Of a DNA stretch of 28,982 bases, positions 1-7,783 are shown in pieces. The notes under the pieces were generated by a model. That model had not been told where the DNA came from. It searched no databases and worked only from the letters and a program-made list of their open reading frames with translations. Where the stretch lies: the NCBI GenBank assembly GCA_002503205.1, contig DARE01000037.1, positions 7,254 through 36,235 of the forward strand, in the 5' to 3' direction. Numbering within the stretch: position 1 is the first letter of the stretch; every line of letters starts with the position of its first letter. The translations under genes were made by a program, and so were the position numbers. Origin of the DNA: Thermoplasmatales archaeon UBA447 (GTDB lineage: Archaea; Thermoplasmatota; Thermoplasmata; Thermoplasmatales; Thermoplasmataceae).

Positions 1-1419
1 TGTAAGGCCTGAATTGACGAAAGTTTCAAATTCAGCAAAAACTCTCTCCCAAACATCACCTCCTATAGTGTTATCAAGCAATACTAGCGGAAGAAGAAAA
101 ACACTTTTTTCCTTGTTTTTACCCTTCGCCCTCCCTAAGAAAGGTTCAAGCATTTTAGCGTCCCTGATTGAGATATCAGATAGAGCCTTTCTGAGTATAT
201 TCGCGTTTTTACTCTTGAATTCAGGATTAAGTTGCAAATACCTTAAAAGAAATAATTTCGTTCTTTCTAGAATTTCTTTTTCATCGTATGAAGATATATC
301 ATTGAGTGAGACTAAATCTCTGAACTTGAAGGAGTCGAGATTTATCCTGAAAGCAATAGATGAAAGGGCCCTGGTGTGTTCAATGTATGAATTTACAACT
401 GTTAGCTCTGATTCGCCAAAACTCTTGTCTTCAGGTTTTAAAACTTCCATAAACTTTCTATTATCGCAAAAGTAATCTTTCATATCTGAAAGCTTAATTT
501 CAATAATTCCTTCAGTTGGAAGTTCTATCTTTCTGTCATTGCACTTCATTACTTTGGAAACATTCAACTTTGAAAGGAAGGATTTTAGAACCTTGTTCTT
601 TAAATCATCTAGTTCCGCTAATGTGTTGAATTCATTCCCATAGTAATATATCCCCTCAGAAGTAGTCCAAAGGTATATGCCCCCTACTTCGGCGATCTTT
701 TGGATAATCTCTTTGCGAAGTAGATCGCTGAAAGCATAAAATATGCTATGTGTGAATTTTATGAGGCGGATCTTCTCTTTCTTTAGAACTAACCCATGGA
801 AGTGGATATCCTTCCTAAGTGTGTTGGGGATATTGTTAAATGCACTGGATAGTTCATCGGCAAGTCTTGAAATATCAAGCTCAAATGTTAGATCCGTTGA
901 TATATTGACCTCATTTCTCAATGAATTTGCAGTGGTACCAATTTCTGTAGAGAATGCTATCTGATATAATTCATTGGGACCCAATTCTAATGATTCATAA
1001 AGAGATTGGGGCAAATCTGCGATGAGAGAATCAAGTTCTTTCTTGGCTCTCATGTCCTTTGGGGTTCCTGTTAACTTGTTATAATCATGAAATAGGTAAC
1101 CTACAAGCCCTCTCTTTATGCGCTGTTGCAGTTTCTCTTCAATGCTTATTTTATTTTCGTGCAGGGCAATTTCAAGTACCTTAAGGGCAAGGGAAGCTCC
1201 AGAAATTATATGTGCAAGGTAGGGCATGTCAAAGTTTGAGGCCCATGAAGGTTTATCAGGCCATTCTCCACCTTTGGCCGTCCTTTGCCATTCACTTTTG
1301 TTCCATATCTTCCCAAGTACTTCGGTAAGATACCATTTATAGATCACATTCAAGTCGATTTGAGTGTCAGGAGATTCAAAATACATTCCAGGGCTTAGTT
1401 TGGGGTTATTGCTCCTCAA
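1..1419 (-). CDS. cas10d: Cas10d/Csc3-like CRISPR effector large subunit (partial, 3' end outside window)
   Basis: The frame is open without a stop for 473 codons and leaves the window at base 1, so the C-terminus is missing. It starts beside the cas6 stop. The best start is TTG at 1419, preceded by GAGGTGG at good spacing; the ATG at 1386 has no such site. An N-terminal HD-type region is visible: a His in PYLAHIISG (about residue 70) and GYLFHDYNKLTG with H111-D112 (numbered from the TTG). A later segment, IYLWTTSEGIYYYG, resembles the pattern after the HD domain in Csc3. In type I-D CRISPR systems Cas10d is the large subunit of the interference complex and carries the HD nuclease. Family assignment is from remembered motifs and context next to cas6. 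Another Cas8/Cas10-type large subunit is the alternative. That it is a cas gene is fairly sure; the subtype is less so. Confidence 0.65.
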   Translation of the reverse strand, partial: MRSNNPKLSPGMYFESPDTQIDLNVIYKWYLTEVLGKIWNKSEWQRTAKGGEWPDKPSWASNFDMPYLAHIISGASLALKVLEIALHENKISIEEKLQQRIKRGLVGYLFHDYNKLTGTPKDMRAKKELDSLIADLPQSLYESLELGPNELYQIAFSTEIGTTANSLRNEVNISTDLTFELDISRLADELSSAFNNIPNTLRKDIHFHGLVLKKEKIRLIKFTHSIFYAFSDLLRKEIIQKIAEVGGIYLWTTSEGIYYYGNEFNTLAELDDLKNKVLKSFLSKLNVSKVMKCNDRKIELPTEGIIEIKLSDMKDYFCDNRKFMEVLKPEDKSFGESELTVVNSYIEHTRALSSIAFRINLDSFKFRDLVSLNDISSYDEKEILERTKLFLLRYLQLNPEFKSKNANILRKALSDISIRDAKMLEPFLGRAKGKNKEKSVFLLPLVLLDNTIGGDVWERVFAEFETFVNSGLT

Positions 1420-2132
1420 TAGTCCACCTCAAAACAACCAAGTCCTAGCCCAGTCTTAGAGCCCAACCCTTTATAATAGAGAAGCTCGAACGTCAAAGGA
1501 TCAGCCTCTATCGAGCCAGTTATATTGAATCCGCTGGTTATGGCTTCCTTTTTATTTTGAGATGAGATCCTCACCGTTTTCCTTTTTCCATTAAAAATTT
1601 TGATATCGAGTTTTTCCGGGGAATGCATTAATTTGTTCTCAAGAACCCAGGTCATGCTCTTCCTGAGGTTCAATTCCAGATCTTCAGTGGAATCAACATA
1701 TTTAGTTCGTGATTCAAAATCCCTTACAACAACTGGGGAAAGTGTTCTAAATTTGTAGGAATCCTTCGGTTTTGGTTTTTCCGTGTTTTTTATAGACCTA
1801 ACAAGATATGTTGCATCGCAGATTCTTAGATGGGGGTCCTCAGCAATGGCCAACCTAAGGTGACTTTCCATCCTTTTGTCAATAGAACGGAAAATGATGA
1901 ATCCGTTGTCAAGGGAAATTCCATTGGTTCCAAATTTGAAGCTTTGGGAGATTATGTTGCTAAAGGTGTGTATTGAAATGTTATCTCTGTCATGTAGCTT
2001 CCTCACTTCGGTATTGTATCTGTTAAGCTTGGTATAAAAAGCAAGCGCTACATAATAATTGTACTCATAGGGGATAACATTTCCTGAAACCCTTTTAATA
2101 TTCAGGATCAGTGAAGTATATGCGGAAGACAT
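1416..2132 (-). CDS. cas6: CRISPR-associated endoribonuclease Cas6
   Basis: This 238-residue protein has the Cas6 hallmark near its C-terminus, a glycine-rich loop at residues 222-232 (GLGSKTGLGLG) followed by the final beta strand CFEVDY. The N-terminal half contains a ferredoxin-like-fold pattern with IHTFSN at 54-59; its His is a candidate catalytic residue. Cas6 cuts the CRISPR precursor transcript inside each repeat to release guide RNAs. The ATG at 2132 lies about 27 bases downstream of the centre of a TATA-like box, so the mRNA is probably leaderless. It is the first gene of a minus-strand cas operon and overlaps the next gene by four bases (TTGA). Family assignment is confident. The repeat it cleaves is not in this window. 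Confidence 0.85.
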   Translation of the reverse strand: MSSAYTSLILNIKRVSGNVIPYEYNYYVALAFYTKLNRYNTEVRKLHDRDNISIHTFSNIISQSFKFGTNGISLDNGFIIFRSIDKRMESHLRLAIAEDPHLRICDATYLVRSIKNTEKPKPKDSYKFRTLSPVVVRDFESRTKYVDSTEDLELNLRKSMTWVLENKLMHSPEKLDIKIFNGKRKTVRISSQNKKEAITSGFNITGSIEADPLTFELLYYKGLGSKTGLGLGCFEVDY

Positions 2133-2166
2133 AAAGGTTTAATAACTTATAGAGTATATAAAAATT
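2133..2166. promoter_or_regulatory. Divergent promoter between cas6 and the CARF-HTH regulator
   Basis: Only 34 bases separate the two start codons. On the minus strand TTTTTATATA (2155-2164) is centred about 27 bases before the cas6 ATG. On the plus strand GTTTAATAAC (2137-2146) is about 26 bases before the regulator's GTG. The two core promoters overlap, so a regulator bound here would affect both directions. Both spacings fit leaderless transcripts. Confidence 0.6.
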
Positions 2167-2934
2167 GTGAAACAGGAGGGCGAAATAAATTCTTCGTCAA
2201 GTGAGGCCATAAGTTCTAATGGAGCTCTCATAACGTTTATAGGATTCAGGCCCCATCTTTGCGAGGGATTCATAAGTACGATCAATCCCGGATTCAAAAT
2301 CCAGTCAATATATCTGTTTGAATCCGAATTTAAATCATTTAATAACAACATAGAGAAGTTGAACGAGTATGAGGTCGAGATTAAAAATGTTAAAGAGCAG
2401 TGTAAAAGGCGCTTTCCAGATGCCAATATATTGGATATTACTGTCAAATCAATATGGAGTATGAATGACATTTTCCCAATGATGTCCAAGATAAAGGAAA
2501 AAAGGGCTGTATTGAATATAAGTGCGGGTCCTTCTCCATTTATAGCAGTATGTATATTCTGGGCACTTAAAATGAAAACAGTCAATCTGGCCCATGTCAT
2601 AGAAGTCAGGGACAGGGAAAACAAGGTAGAAAGCCTTTCTTACAAAATTTTCAACCCCATTCCTTTCCTGAACTATTGCTTTGAACTTGACGAACTGGAC
2701 AGAGAGATTCTGAATATCCTCGGAAACGGGAAGACAAGAACTAGGGATGTTCTGGATTCAATCAACAAAAAAAGATCAACAAAAGATAGAATAACTTTGA
2801 AGACTGTAGAAAACAGAGTAAACAAGATGGTGGAACTTGGCCTTCTGGAAAAGTTCCTGGGAAAGAGCAACATATTAAACATACGTGATGACATTCTCGT
2901 CATATCAGGTTCTATAAACAATATGTATGTTTGA
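2167..2934 (+). CDS. CARF-winged-helix transcriptional regulator (Csa3-like)
   Basis: This 255-residue protein has two parts. Residues about 20-160 look like a Rossmann-type CARF domain: a first strand ALITFIGFRPHL, then the nucleotide-binding signature region VLNISAGPSPFIAV at 115-128, equivalent to the NITGGTK-like motif of the family. Residues about 174-240 form a winged helix (LDELDREILNILGNGKTRTRDV, then a recognition-helix-like TLKTVENRVNKMVELGLLEK). CARF domains sense cyclic oligonucleotides, and Csa3-type regulators control cas genes and spacer acquisition. The start is GTG at 2167; no other Met occurs before residue 99. Divergent placement over the cas6 promoter suggests it regulates this locus. 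CARF plus HTH is well supported; the ligand and targets are inferred. Confidence 0.75.
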   Translation: MKQEGEINSSSSEAISSNGALITFIGFRPHLCEGFISTINPGFKIQSIYLFESEFKSFNNNIEKLNEYEVEIKNVKEQCKRRFPDANILDITVKSIWSMNDIFPMMSKIKEKRAVLNISAGPSPFIAVCIFWALKMKTVNLAHVIEVRDRENKVESLSYKIFNPIPFLNYCFELDELDREILNILGNGKTRTRDVLDSINKKRSTKDRITLKTVENRVNKMVELGLLEKFLGKSNILNIRDDILVISGSINNMYV

Positions 2935-2968
2935 TCATCTTAAAGTGGTCTTTGAGTAAGGTAAGCGC

Positions 2969-2976
2969 TATAAAAA
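2969..2976 (+). promoter_or_regulatory. TATA box for the marC-family gene
   Basis: TATAAAAA lies 38-45 bases upstream of the GTG at 3014. This predicts a start of transcription near 2999 and a short leader without an obvious ribosome-binding site. Confidence 0.45.
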
Positions 2977-3013
2977 GCAAATTGAAAAATATTAGCAGAT
3001 AATCCAGCAGAAA

Positions 3014-3649
3014 GTGGCGGCAAGCATATTCTTCTTTGTAACGGTTGTAGTTGCGGTATTCTCTGTATTGAACCCGATCGGTGCAATCCCTACACTTGTT
3101 GCCCTGACAGAATCCTTTCCAAAGTCAGAGAGGCTGAAGGTGATCACTAAGAGCGTTATGGTTGCCTCTGGAATGATCATCGGCTTCATGCTTGTGGGAG
3201 TTTACATATTCACAGTCCTTGGAATTGACATAACAGACTTCAAGATCGCAGGGGGAATTCTACTATTCAAGGTTGCATTTGATATGCTACAGGGAAAAAC
3301 CTCCAATACAAAGCTTACACAGCAGGAAAAAGAGGAATACATGGATAAGGATGCCATAGGGATAGTCCCTATTGGAACACCTCTCTTAGCCGGTCCCGGA
3401 TCAATTACAACAGCCATCATATATTTCAACAGCAAAAGCACAACTCTCCCTGAAAAGTTTCTGACGCTAGCTGCAATATTTGTTGTCATGGTTATGTCAT
3501 ACCTCATACTTCGATATTCAGTGGGTCTATTCGACAGGCTAGGAAAAACAGGCTCCCTGCTGATTTCCAGAATAATGGGGCTGCTGCTTGCATCCATTGC
3601 AGTGGATTTCATAGCTACTGGGATCATAACAATCGCAAGTTCTGTTTGA
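3014..3649 (+). CDS. marC: MarC/UPF0056 family integral membrane protein
   Basis: This 211-residue protein has about six hydrophobic segments. MarC-family signatures are present: FSVLNPIGAIPTLVALTE in the first segment (residues 16-33) and VPIGTPLLAGPGSITTAI (about 117-134) at the start of the second half. These two NP/GP-containing re-entrant-like motifs repeat in the two halves, as in this family. Some members are small neutral amino-acid transporters or exporters; many have no known substrate. The start is GTG at 3014, because an in-frame TAG lies at 2993-2995 and no better start follows. It is monocistronic as far as spacing shows. The substrate cannot be read from the sequence. Confidence 0.85.
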   Translation: MAASIFFFVTVVVAVFSVLNPIGAIPTLVALTESFPKSERLKVITKSVMVASGMIIGFMLVGVYIFTVLGIDITDFKIAGGILLFKVAFDMLQGKTSNTKLTQQEKEEYMDKDAIGIVPIGTPLLAGPGSITTAIIYFNSKSTTLPEKFLTLAAIFVVMVMSYLILRYSVGLFDRLGKTGSLLISRIMGLLLASIAVDFIATGIITIASSV

Positions 3650-3710
3650 CCACTGCCCTATATTGTATTATCAGAATATGTTTATCTTAAAGATATGATC
3701 CGGTTACAGG

Positions 3711-4151
3711 ATGTTCAAGATAACAGTAGCCACAACTCCGGCAAGATCACTGGATAACGATCTGGACCGCAATATAGCATATTTTCTCTCCGATATAGGG
3801 TACATTCCGAGGGTTAGCCCAACCACTGACCTGCAGACAATTCGAGAATCAGCATATTTCAGGCTGTTCCGGGACTGCTTCCTCCTCAAAGCTGAAAGAT
3901 ACTGGACTGGCGACGAGCTGATGGCCTATCTCAAGACAAGCAGGACAACACTTTACAGGCATCTGAACAAGCTCAAGTCAATGGATATCCTTGAAGAGGT
4001 TCAGGAAGGCAAGACAAAAAAATATCGGTTAAGGTCAGGTGATCTCATGAAGGCCTGGAACTGGGTCGAGGTCAACACAAAACTGGCTCTTGACAACTAC
4101 AGGAAAACAGTTGAGCAGATTTCCCGTCTCACAAGAAACATGCAGAAGTGA
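3711..4151 (+). CDS. Winged-helix (ArsR-like) transcriptional regulator
   Basis: This 146-residue protein has a central winged helix at about residues 50-105: a helix around LFRDCFLLKAERYWTGDELMAYL, then the recognition helix TSRTTLYRHLNKLKSMDIL, then a basic wing EVQEGKTKKYRLRS. The C-terminal helix (about 110-143) is amphipathic and could dimerise the protein. The N-terminal 45 residues (FKITVATTPARSLDNDL) are not a pattern I recognise. The ATG at 3711 sits about 26 bases after TTTATCTTAAAG (about 3680-3691), consistent with a leaderless mRNA. The regulon is unknown. The adjacent genes give no functional clue. Confidence 0.65.
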   Translation: MFKITVATTPARSLDNDLDRNIAYFLSDIGYIPRVSPTTDLQTIRESAYFRLFRDCFLLKAERYWTGDELMAYLKTSRTTLYRHLNKLKSMDILEEVQEGKTKKYRLRSGDLMKAWNWVEVNTKLALDNYRKTVEQISRLTRNMQK

Positions 4152-4232
4152 GGGTATTTTATATTACTTTGTTATGGAAGATAGATCAGAATAACAGTTA
4201 AAATATCATCTCTGATAGGGTCACTGATAAAT

Positions 4233-4505
4233 ATGGATTTCATCAAGATCAAAGAGGGGGGATCATACAAGGTAATCTCCAACAGCGGGAAGGAGGAACC
4301 AATGGTTACCTCCGGTGAATTCGTCGGATATACATTGCTTGGGGAAGAGGGGGCTGTATGCTTCAGAGTAAAGGATGACCTTGGAAAGTCCTTTATAAGG
4401 CTCATTCCTGTTTCCGGCCTTATAGCGATAGAATTCAGTGACGAAGATCTTCTGTCTTTGAACAAGAAGGTTGATGATTCAGACAAAACAACATATTTCA
4501 GCTGA
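4233..4505 (+). CDS. Small conserved beta-rich protein of unknown function
   Basis: This 90-residue acidic protein is not one I recognise by name. Its sequence alternates short beta-strand-like stretches (MDFIKIKEGGSYKVIS, FVGYTLLGEEGAVCFRV, SFIRLIPVSGLIAIEF), resembling a small beta barrel, followed by a charged tail. Codon usage matches its neighbours. AGTTAAAATATC (4196-4207) is placed about 30 bases before the ATG, so it probably has its own promoter and a leaderless transcript. A T6 run follows its stop. No catalytic motif is visible. Confidence 0.6.
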   Translation: MDFIKIKEGGSYKVISNSGKEEPMVTSGEFVGYTLLGEEGAVCFRVKDDLGKSFIRLIPVSGLIAIEFSDEDLLSLNKKVDDSDKTTYFS

Positions 4506-4511
4506 TTTAAA

Positions 4512-4517
4512 TTTTTT
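4512..4517 (+). terminator. T-run terminator after the small conserved gene
   Basis: Six consecutive T residues begin seven bases after the stop codon at 4505. Archaeal termination commonly occurs at T-runs without a hairpin. It overlaps the stop of the convergent RNA-ligase-like gene. Confidence 0.4.
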
Positions 4518-5055
4518 ATTCAGATATGGAGGTTATTTTTTCCAATTCTCTGTAAACTGGCCCATTTGCTGTCAGTTCACTCGCAAACAGGGTAACCTGA
4601 TTCACCTTTGATTCAAATGAGATATCCCTGAATTCATCAATTAAGGGATTAAGGTTGAAGGGCTGTTTGGCCCTGCCGATTGTCACATGAGGTACGAATG
4701 AATTGCCTGTCTCTCTTCCCAGTTTCTGCAGGATCAGATTCCTTATGCGGTCCAGTTCAGGCTGATCTTCCACTCTGATGAAGAGCACTCTTCCCCTGTC
4801 AGGGCCAGGGAAAGCACCGAGCCCAGAGAATTCCAGTGAGAATTCCCTGAAGGAAACGCTCTGCATTGCTATCTCTATCTTATGCACATATACTGGTTCG
4901 ATATCACCGAAGAACTCAAGTGTAAGGTGCAGGTTTCCAGTCTTTACCGGCCTGAGCTGGTGTTCAGAATCCACTCTCTCAAACAGGGATATTGGTGCAA
5001 GGCCCCGTGATACCTCAATTGCAAGAAATGCCCTTATTTTTCTATTAACATTCAT
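4516..5055 (-). CDS. thpR: RNA 2',3'-cyclic phosphodiesterase / 2'-5' RNA ligase family (ThpR)
   Basis: This is a two-histidine 2H phosphoesterase. The two HxTx motifs are HLTLEFFG and HVTIGRAK, about 80 residues apart as expected for two symmetric half-domains. The family hydrolyses 2',3'-cyclic phosphates to 2'-phosphates and can join tRNA halves 2'-5' in vitro; the cellular role is uncertain. The ORF could begin at 5079 (MPIADLGYMNV), but I prefer the ATG at 5055 (MNVNRKIRAFLAIEV). It matches the usual family N-terminus and leaves a short leader after the TATA element at 5092-5100. It shares that element with divergent gcvH. The protein is 179 residues from this start, normal for the family. 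Confidence 0.85.
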   Translation of the reverse strand: MNVNRKIRAFLAIEVSRGLAPISLFERVDSEHQLRPVKTGNLHLTLEFFGDIEPVYVHKIEIAMQSVSFREFSLEFSGLGAFPGPDRGRVLFIRVEDQPELDRIRNLILQKLGRETGNSFVPHVTIGRAKQPFNLNPLIDEFRDISFESKVNQVTLFASELTANGPVYRELEKITSISE

Positions 5056-5090
5056 ATATCCCAGATCAGCAATAGGCATAATTCCGTAAA

Positions 5091-5102
5091 ATCATATATA
5101 AA
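5091..5102. promoter_or_regulatory. Shared bidirectional TATA element of thpR and gcvH
   Basis: TCATATATAAAG contains the near-symmetric core ATATATAA. It lies about 24 bases before the gcvH ATG at 5120 on the plus strand and about 40 before the thpR ATG at 5055 on the minus strand. One A/T box probably serves both directions. Confidence 0.5.
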
Positions 5103-5119
5103 GTGTGTATATCACACCC

Positions 5120-5494
5120 ATGAGCAAGATACCTCAGGAACTTAAATATACAAAGAGCCACGAGTGGATCAGGGTGGAAGGGGAAACAGTCACTGTGGGA
5201 ATTACAGATTATGCACAGAGCCAGCTCACCGATATTGTTTTCATAGATCTTCCAAAAAAGGGGACGAAGAAGAAGGCAGGGGAAGTCCTGCTCACAATTG
5301 AATCTGTGAAGTCAGCTGAGGATGTTTTTTCTCCGCTTGATGGCGAGGTTACTGAAGTGAATTCCGCACTTGAGGATAAGCCGGAGCTTGTGAACAAGGA
5401 CCCATACGCCAACTGGATGGTAAAACTTCAGAAGAAAGGCGGCTTCGGAGAAACGATGACCCCGGAAGAATATAAAAAATTCATTGGAGAGTAA
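5120..5494 (+). CDS. gcvH: Glycine cleavage system H protein (lipoyl carrier)
   Basis: GcvH carries the aminomethyl group on a lipoyl arm between the P, T and L proteins of glycine cleavage. The lipoyl lysine is K64 in TIESVKSAEDVFSP. The start YTKSHEWIRVEG and the later NKDPYANWMVKL are family signatures. The ATG at 5120 gives a standard 124-residue protein and a leaderless mRNA; the in-frame GTG at 5105 would add five residues ahead of the usual N-terminus. No other gcv genes are in the window. rlmE follows two bases after its stop and is probably cotranscribed. Confidence 0.93.
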   Translation: MSKIPQELKYTKSHEWIRVEGETVTVGITDYAQSQLTDIVFIDLPKKGTKKKAGEVLLTIESVKSAEDVFSPLDGEVTEVNSALEDKPELVNKDPYANWMVKLQKKGGFGETMTPEEYKKFIGE

Positions 5495-5496
5495 AA

Positions 5497-6129
5497 TTGT
5501 CTGCCCAGGACAGAAAGGACTACTATTACAAAAAGGCAAAACAGCAGAATTACAGAAGCAGGGCTGCCTTCAAGCTTATGGAGCTTCAGACAAAATCCTC
5601 CATACTGAAGTATGGGGATAATGTCCTGGAGATAGGCTCTTCCCCGGGAGGATGGACCCAGATCATAAGGAGCATCACTGAGAGACCCGTAATATCCGTA
5701 GATCTGAACGATATGGAACCAATTGAAGGGGTATATTTTATACGGGGCAACATCTCCAACCCCGCCATCAATGAGAGGATAAAGCCATATATGGAGAAGC
5801 TGCACATTGAAAAATTTTCTGCAGTTCTCTCAGATGCAATGTCAAGGACGTCTGGAAAGAGAGACATAGATCACTCCTCCTCATATCTTCTGTGCAAAAG
5901 GGTGATGGAGATTTCCATGGATTTGCTTGCAGAAGGTGGAACCGTTGTGGTAAAACAGTTTCAGGGTGACCTGACCATTCCATTCCTGAATGAATGGTCT
6001 CCCAGGTTCCGTAACTCACGGATTACAAACGTTGCTGCTTCAAGGGAATCAAGCAGCGAGGTATACATAATATTCAAAGGGTATATCTCTGAACACGAAA
6101 CTGATCAGTTTTCTCAATCTCCATTATAA
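5497..6129 (+). CDS. rlmE: RrmJ/RlmE-type rRNA 2'-O-ribose methyltransferase
   Basis: This 210-residue FtsJ-fold SAM-dependent methyltransferase has the SAM loop VLEIGSSPGGWTQII at 43-57 and the full K-D-K-E catalytic set: K26 (RSRAAFKL), D113 (LSDAMSR), K153 (VVVKQFQG) and E188 (SSSEVYI). The bacterial homologue methylates a uridine in the 23S A-loop; the archaeal target is assumed similar. The start is TTG at 5497, supported by GGAGAG eight bases upstream at the gcvH stop. The C-terminus overlaps the convergent gene by 56 bases. Confidence 0.92.
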   Translation: MSAQDRKDYYYKKAKQQNYRSRAAFKLMELQTKSSILKYGDNVLEIGSSPGGWTQIIRSITERPVISVDLNDMEPIEGVYFIRGNISNPAINERIKPYMEKLHIEKFSAVLSDAMSRTSGKRDIDHSSSYLLCKRVMEISMDLLAEGGTVVVKQFQGDLTIPFLNEWSPRFRNSRITNVAASRESSSEVYIIFKGYISEHETDQFSQSPL

Positions 6130-6730
6130 ATCGGCTGAACAGTTCATAGTCCATAACAATGGCTTCTGTACCCTGTTTGCCGATATATTCATTGAGTTCT
6201 TTAAGCATGTTTGCGACTCTTGCGTCTTCCACATGCTCAAAACTTTTCAGGCGTGTCATCTCCTTTGCCCATTCATCCACAAAGGAATATGGATCATCTC
6301 CTGAAACGCCTTTTTTCATGAGTTTTTTCTTACGCAGGGAATGCCTCACAAGTGTCATAGAACTGATCTCCTTTGAATAGGTTTTCTGGAAATTATCCTC
6401 ATCCATATCTATGCCAACTATCTGAATTCCCTTCAACTCAGCAAATTTCATTGCCTCAATGTAAATTGGAGGCGGAGTCATAACCTCCCCGAATTTAGAA
6501 AGGAGAAGGCCGTATATGATCTCATAATCTGAAAGTGACATCTCAAATGGGTCCTTCAGAAATTCTCCCAATCCCTTCACCTCCTCTGGTGATATGGATA
6601 TCAGGAGGAGATCAGGGTTCACAGACTCAAGAAACTCCTTAACCCTTTCACCCTGTGAAACAAGTCCCTTGATTCCAGCAAATCCCATTATCTCTCTATT
6701 TGTGGGCTTGTATATGAGCTTGAATATCAT
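6074..6730 (-). CDS. Conserved protein of unknown function (possibly TraB/ChaN-like fold)
   Basis: This 218-residue soluble protein is not assigned with confidence. The pattern PDLLLISISPEEVKGLGEFL near residues 39-58, then an Ala-rich helix and QIVGIDMDEDNF near 112, and EDARVANMLKELNEYI near 165-180, resembles TraB-like proteins. Those have a paired strand-helix layout and a conserved Glu/Arg helix. No residues can be called catalytic. It overlaps the upstream HTH regulator by four bases (ATGA), so translation is probably coupled. Its 3' end overlaps rlmE by 56 bases, tail to tail. Confidence 0.6.
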   Translation of the reverse strand: MIFKLIYKPTNREIMGFAGIKGLVSQGERVKEFLESVNPDLLLISISPEEVKGLGEFLKDPFEMSLSDYEIIYGLLLSKFGEVMTPPPIYIEAMKFAELKGIQIVGIDMDEDNFQKTYSKEISSMTLVRHSLRKKKLMKKGVSGDDPYSFVDEWAKEMTRLKSFEHVEDARVANMLKELNEYIGKQGTEAIVMDYELFSRFIMEIEKTDQFRVQRYTL

Positions 6731-7692
6731 GATGGGGATTTTCTCTTCTCAATAAGGTTGTGTATTTCTGAGCTGTCCATGGAGCTCTTTATCTCAGAAA
6801 GATTGAGAACGGGGCACCCCCCATAGTTCTCTCTGGTGGTGTTCATCTTTGATATGACAAGTGATTCAGTTCCAAATACGTCTGCTATATGCTTTATGGC
6901 TCTAATCCTCTCAGCCTTTACCGCCAGGTCCTCAAGAAGGCCAACAAGGAAAACATCCTCAACCTTCTCCTTAGCGACTGCATCGAAGGGGGACCTCTTT
7001 ACCCCCCTCATTTCATATCCTCTGTTTATCATGAGTTCGAATGCCTCCCTGAAAAAGTCATCAGCGTAATCTTCTGAGAAGCTGACTTTGAGCTCCCTGT
7101 AAATCTCCATAAGGTTCAGAAACTTTCTGAGGTCACAATCAAGAAGTTCCTCAAGTTTCAGGAAAATGTCCACAGTGACTGCACTTCCCGCCTCATAGAG
7201 GGAAATAGACCTTCTTGAGACCCCAATCTTATTTGAGAGATACCCAATGCTGTAACCAAGCATCTCTCTTCTCTTCCTGAGTGTCTGGCCGTCTATTGAC
7301 ACATAATATCCTCCGGGTCCGGAGGTTATGAATGGTCCGTCTCCATCAATATAGTCCTTGAATGTTTCAAGAGAAAGTATGGGAACTGAATGCCTGTAAT
7401 ATACAACTCCCTGCTCCAGTTTTCCGGAACTGGCCCTGTCACCTATAACCATTGGTGACGCAGACACAAGTGATGCAAGTTTGATCAGTTCCCTTGCATT
7501 GGCCTCCCTGAAAGTATCTATGTTAATGAGAATCTTAATTATGAATCTAACATCGTCTCGCCTGGCAGTTATATCAAAGCTGGGATAACCTGCAAATTCC
7601 CTGTCTGAGACAGCAAAGTCCCTTTCATCGAGAAATTCTCTCAGCCTATCAGTGAGATAACTGCGTGCTTCGTCCACAGGATATGTATTCAA
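6727..7692 (-). CDS. Archaeal HTH-type (XRE-like) transcriptional regulator
   Basis: This protein of up to 321 residues matches the archaeal family annotated as putative HTH-type transcriptional regulatory protein. The N-terminal 115 residues look like a nuclease/Rossmann-like sensor fold (DITARRDDVRFIIKILINIDTF). The helix-turn-helix is at about 136-190: LRKRREMLGYSIGYLSNKIGVSRRSISLYEAG. A C-terminal domain of about 120 residues follows (FLVGLLEDLAVKAERIRAIKHIADVFG). The ORF starts at TTG 7692, but TTAAATATAGG (about 7696-7706) lies about 25 bases before an in-frame GTG at 7677. The true start may therefore be that GTG on a leaderless transcript. It is the first gene of a two-gene unit. Confidence 0.75.
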   Translation of the reverse strand: MNTYPVDEARSYLTDRLREFLDERDFAVSDREFAGYPSFDITARRDDVRFIIKILINIDTFREANARELIKLASLVSASPMVIGDRASSGKLEQGVVYYRHSVPILSLETFKDYIDGDGPFITSGPGGYYVSIDGQTLRKRREMLGYSIGYLSNKIGVSRRSISLYEAGSAVTVDIFLKLEELLDCDLRKFLNLMEIYRELKVSFSEDYADDFFREAFELMINRGYEMRGVKRSPFDAVAKEKVEDVFLVGLLEDLAVKAERIRAIKHIADVFGTESLVISKMNTTRENYGGCPVLNLSEIKSSMDSSEIHNLIEKRKSPS

Positions 7693-7738
7693 TCCTATAT
7701 TTAATTCTTTTCGTTATCTTTTGAAGCTTTCCAGATTA

Positions 7739-7773
7739 CCCATCACAATGGGCGCTCCCGCCTGGGTTCAGGC
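7739..7773 (-). terminator. Tandem short hairpins after the ACT-domain gene
   Basis: Two perfect five-base stems with four-base loops lie 11 to 47 bases past the end of the ACT gene: 7739-7752 (CCCAT/ATGGG) and 7760-7773 (GCCTG/CAGGC). A T-rich stretch TTTTTC on the minus strand precedes them. They could stabilise or end the upstream transcript, or be chance. The position just before the next gene's promoter favours a 3'-end role. Confidence 0.3.
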
Positions 7774-7783
7774 AGAAAAACGG

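Noticed and set aside
14..964. Plus-strand ORFs at 14-475 and 743-964
   Set aside because: They lie antisense to the continuous minus-strand cas10d-like frame, have no family pattern and lack promoters.
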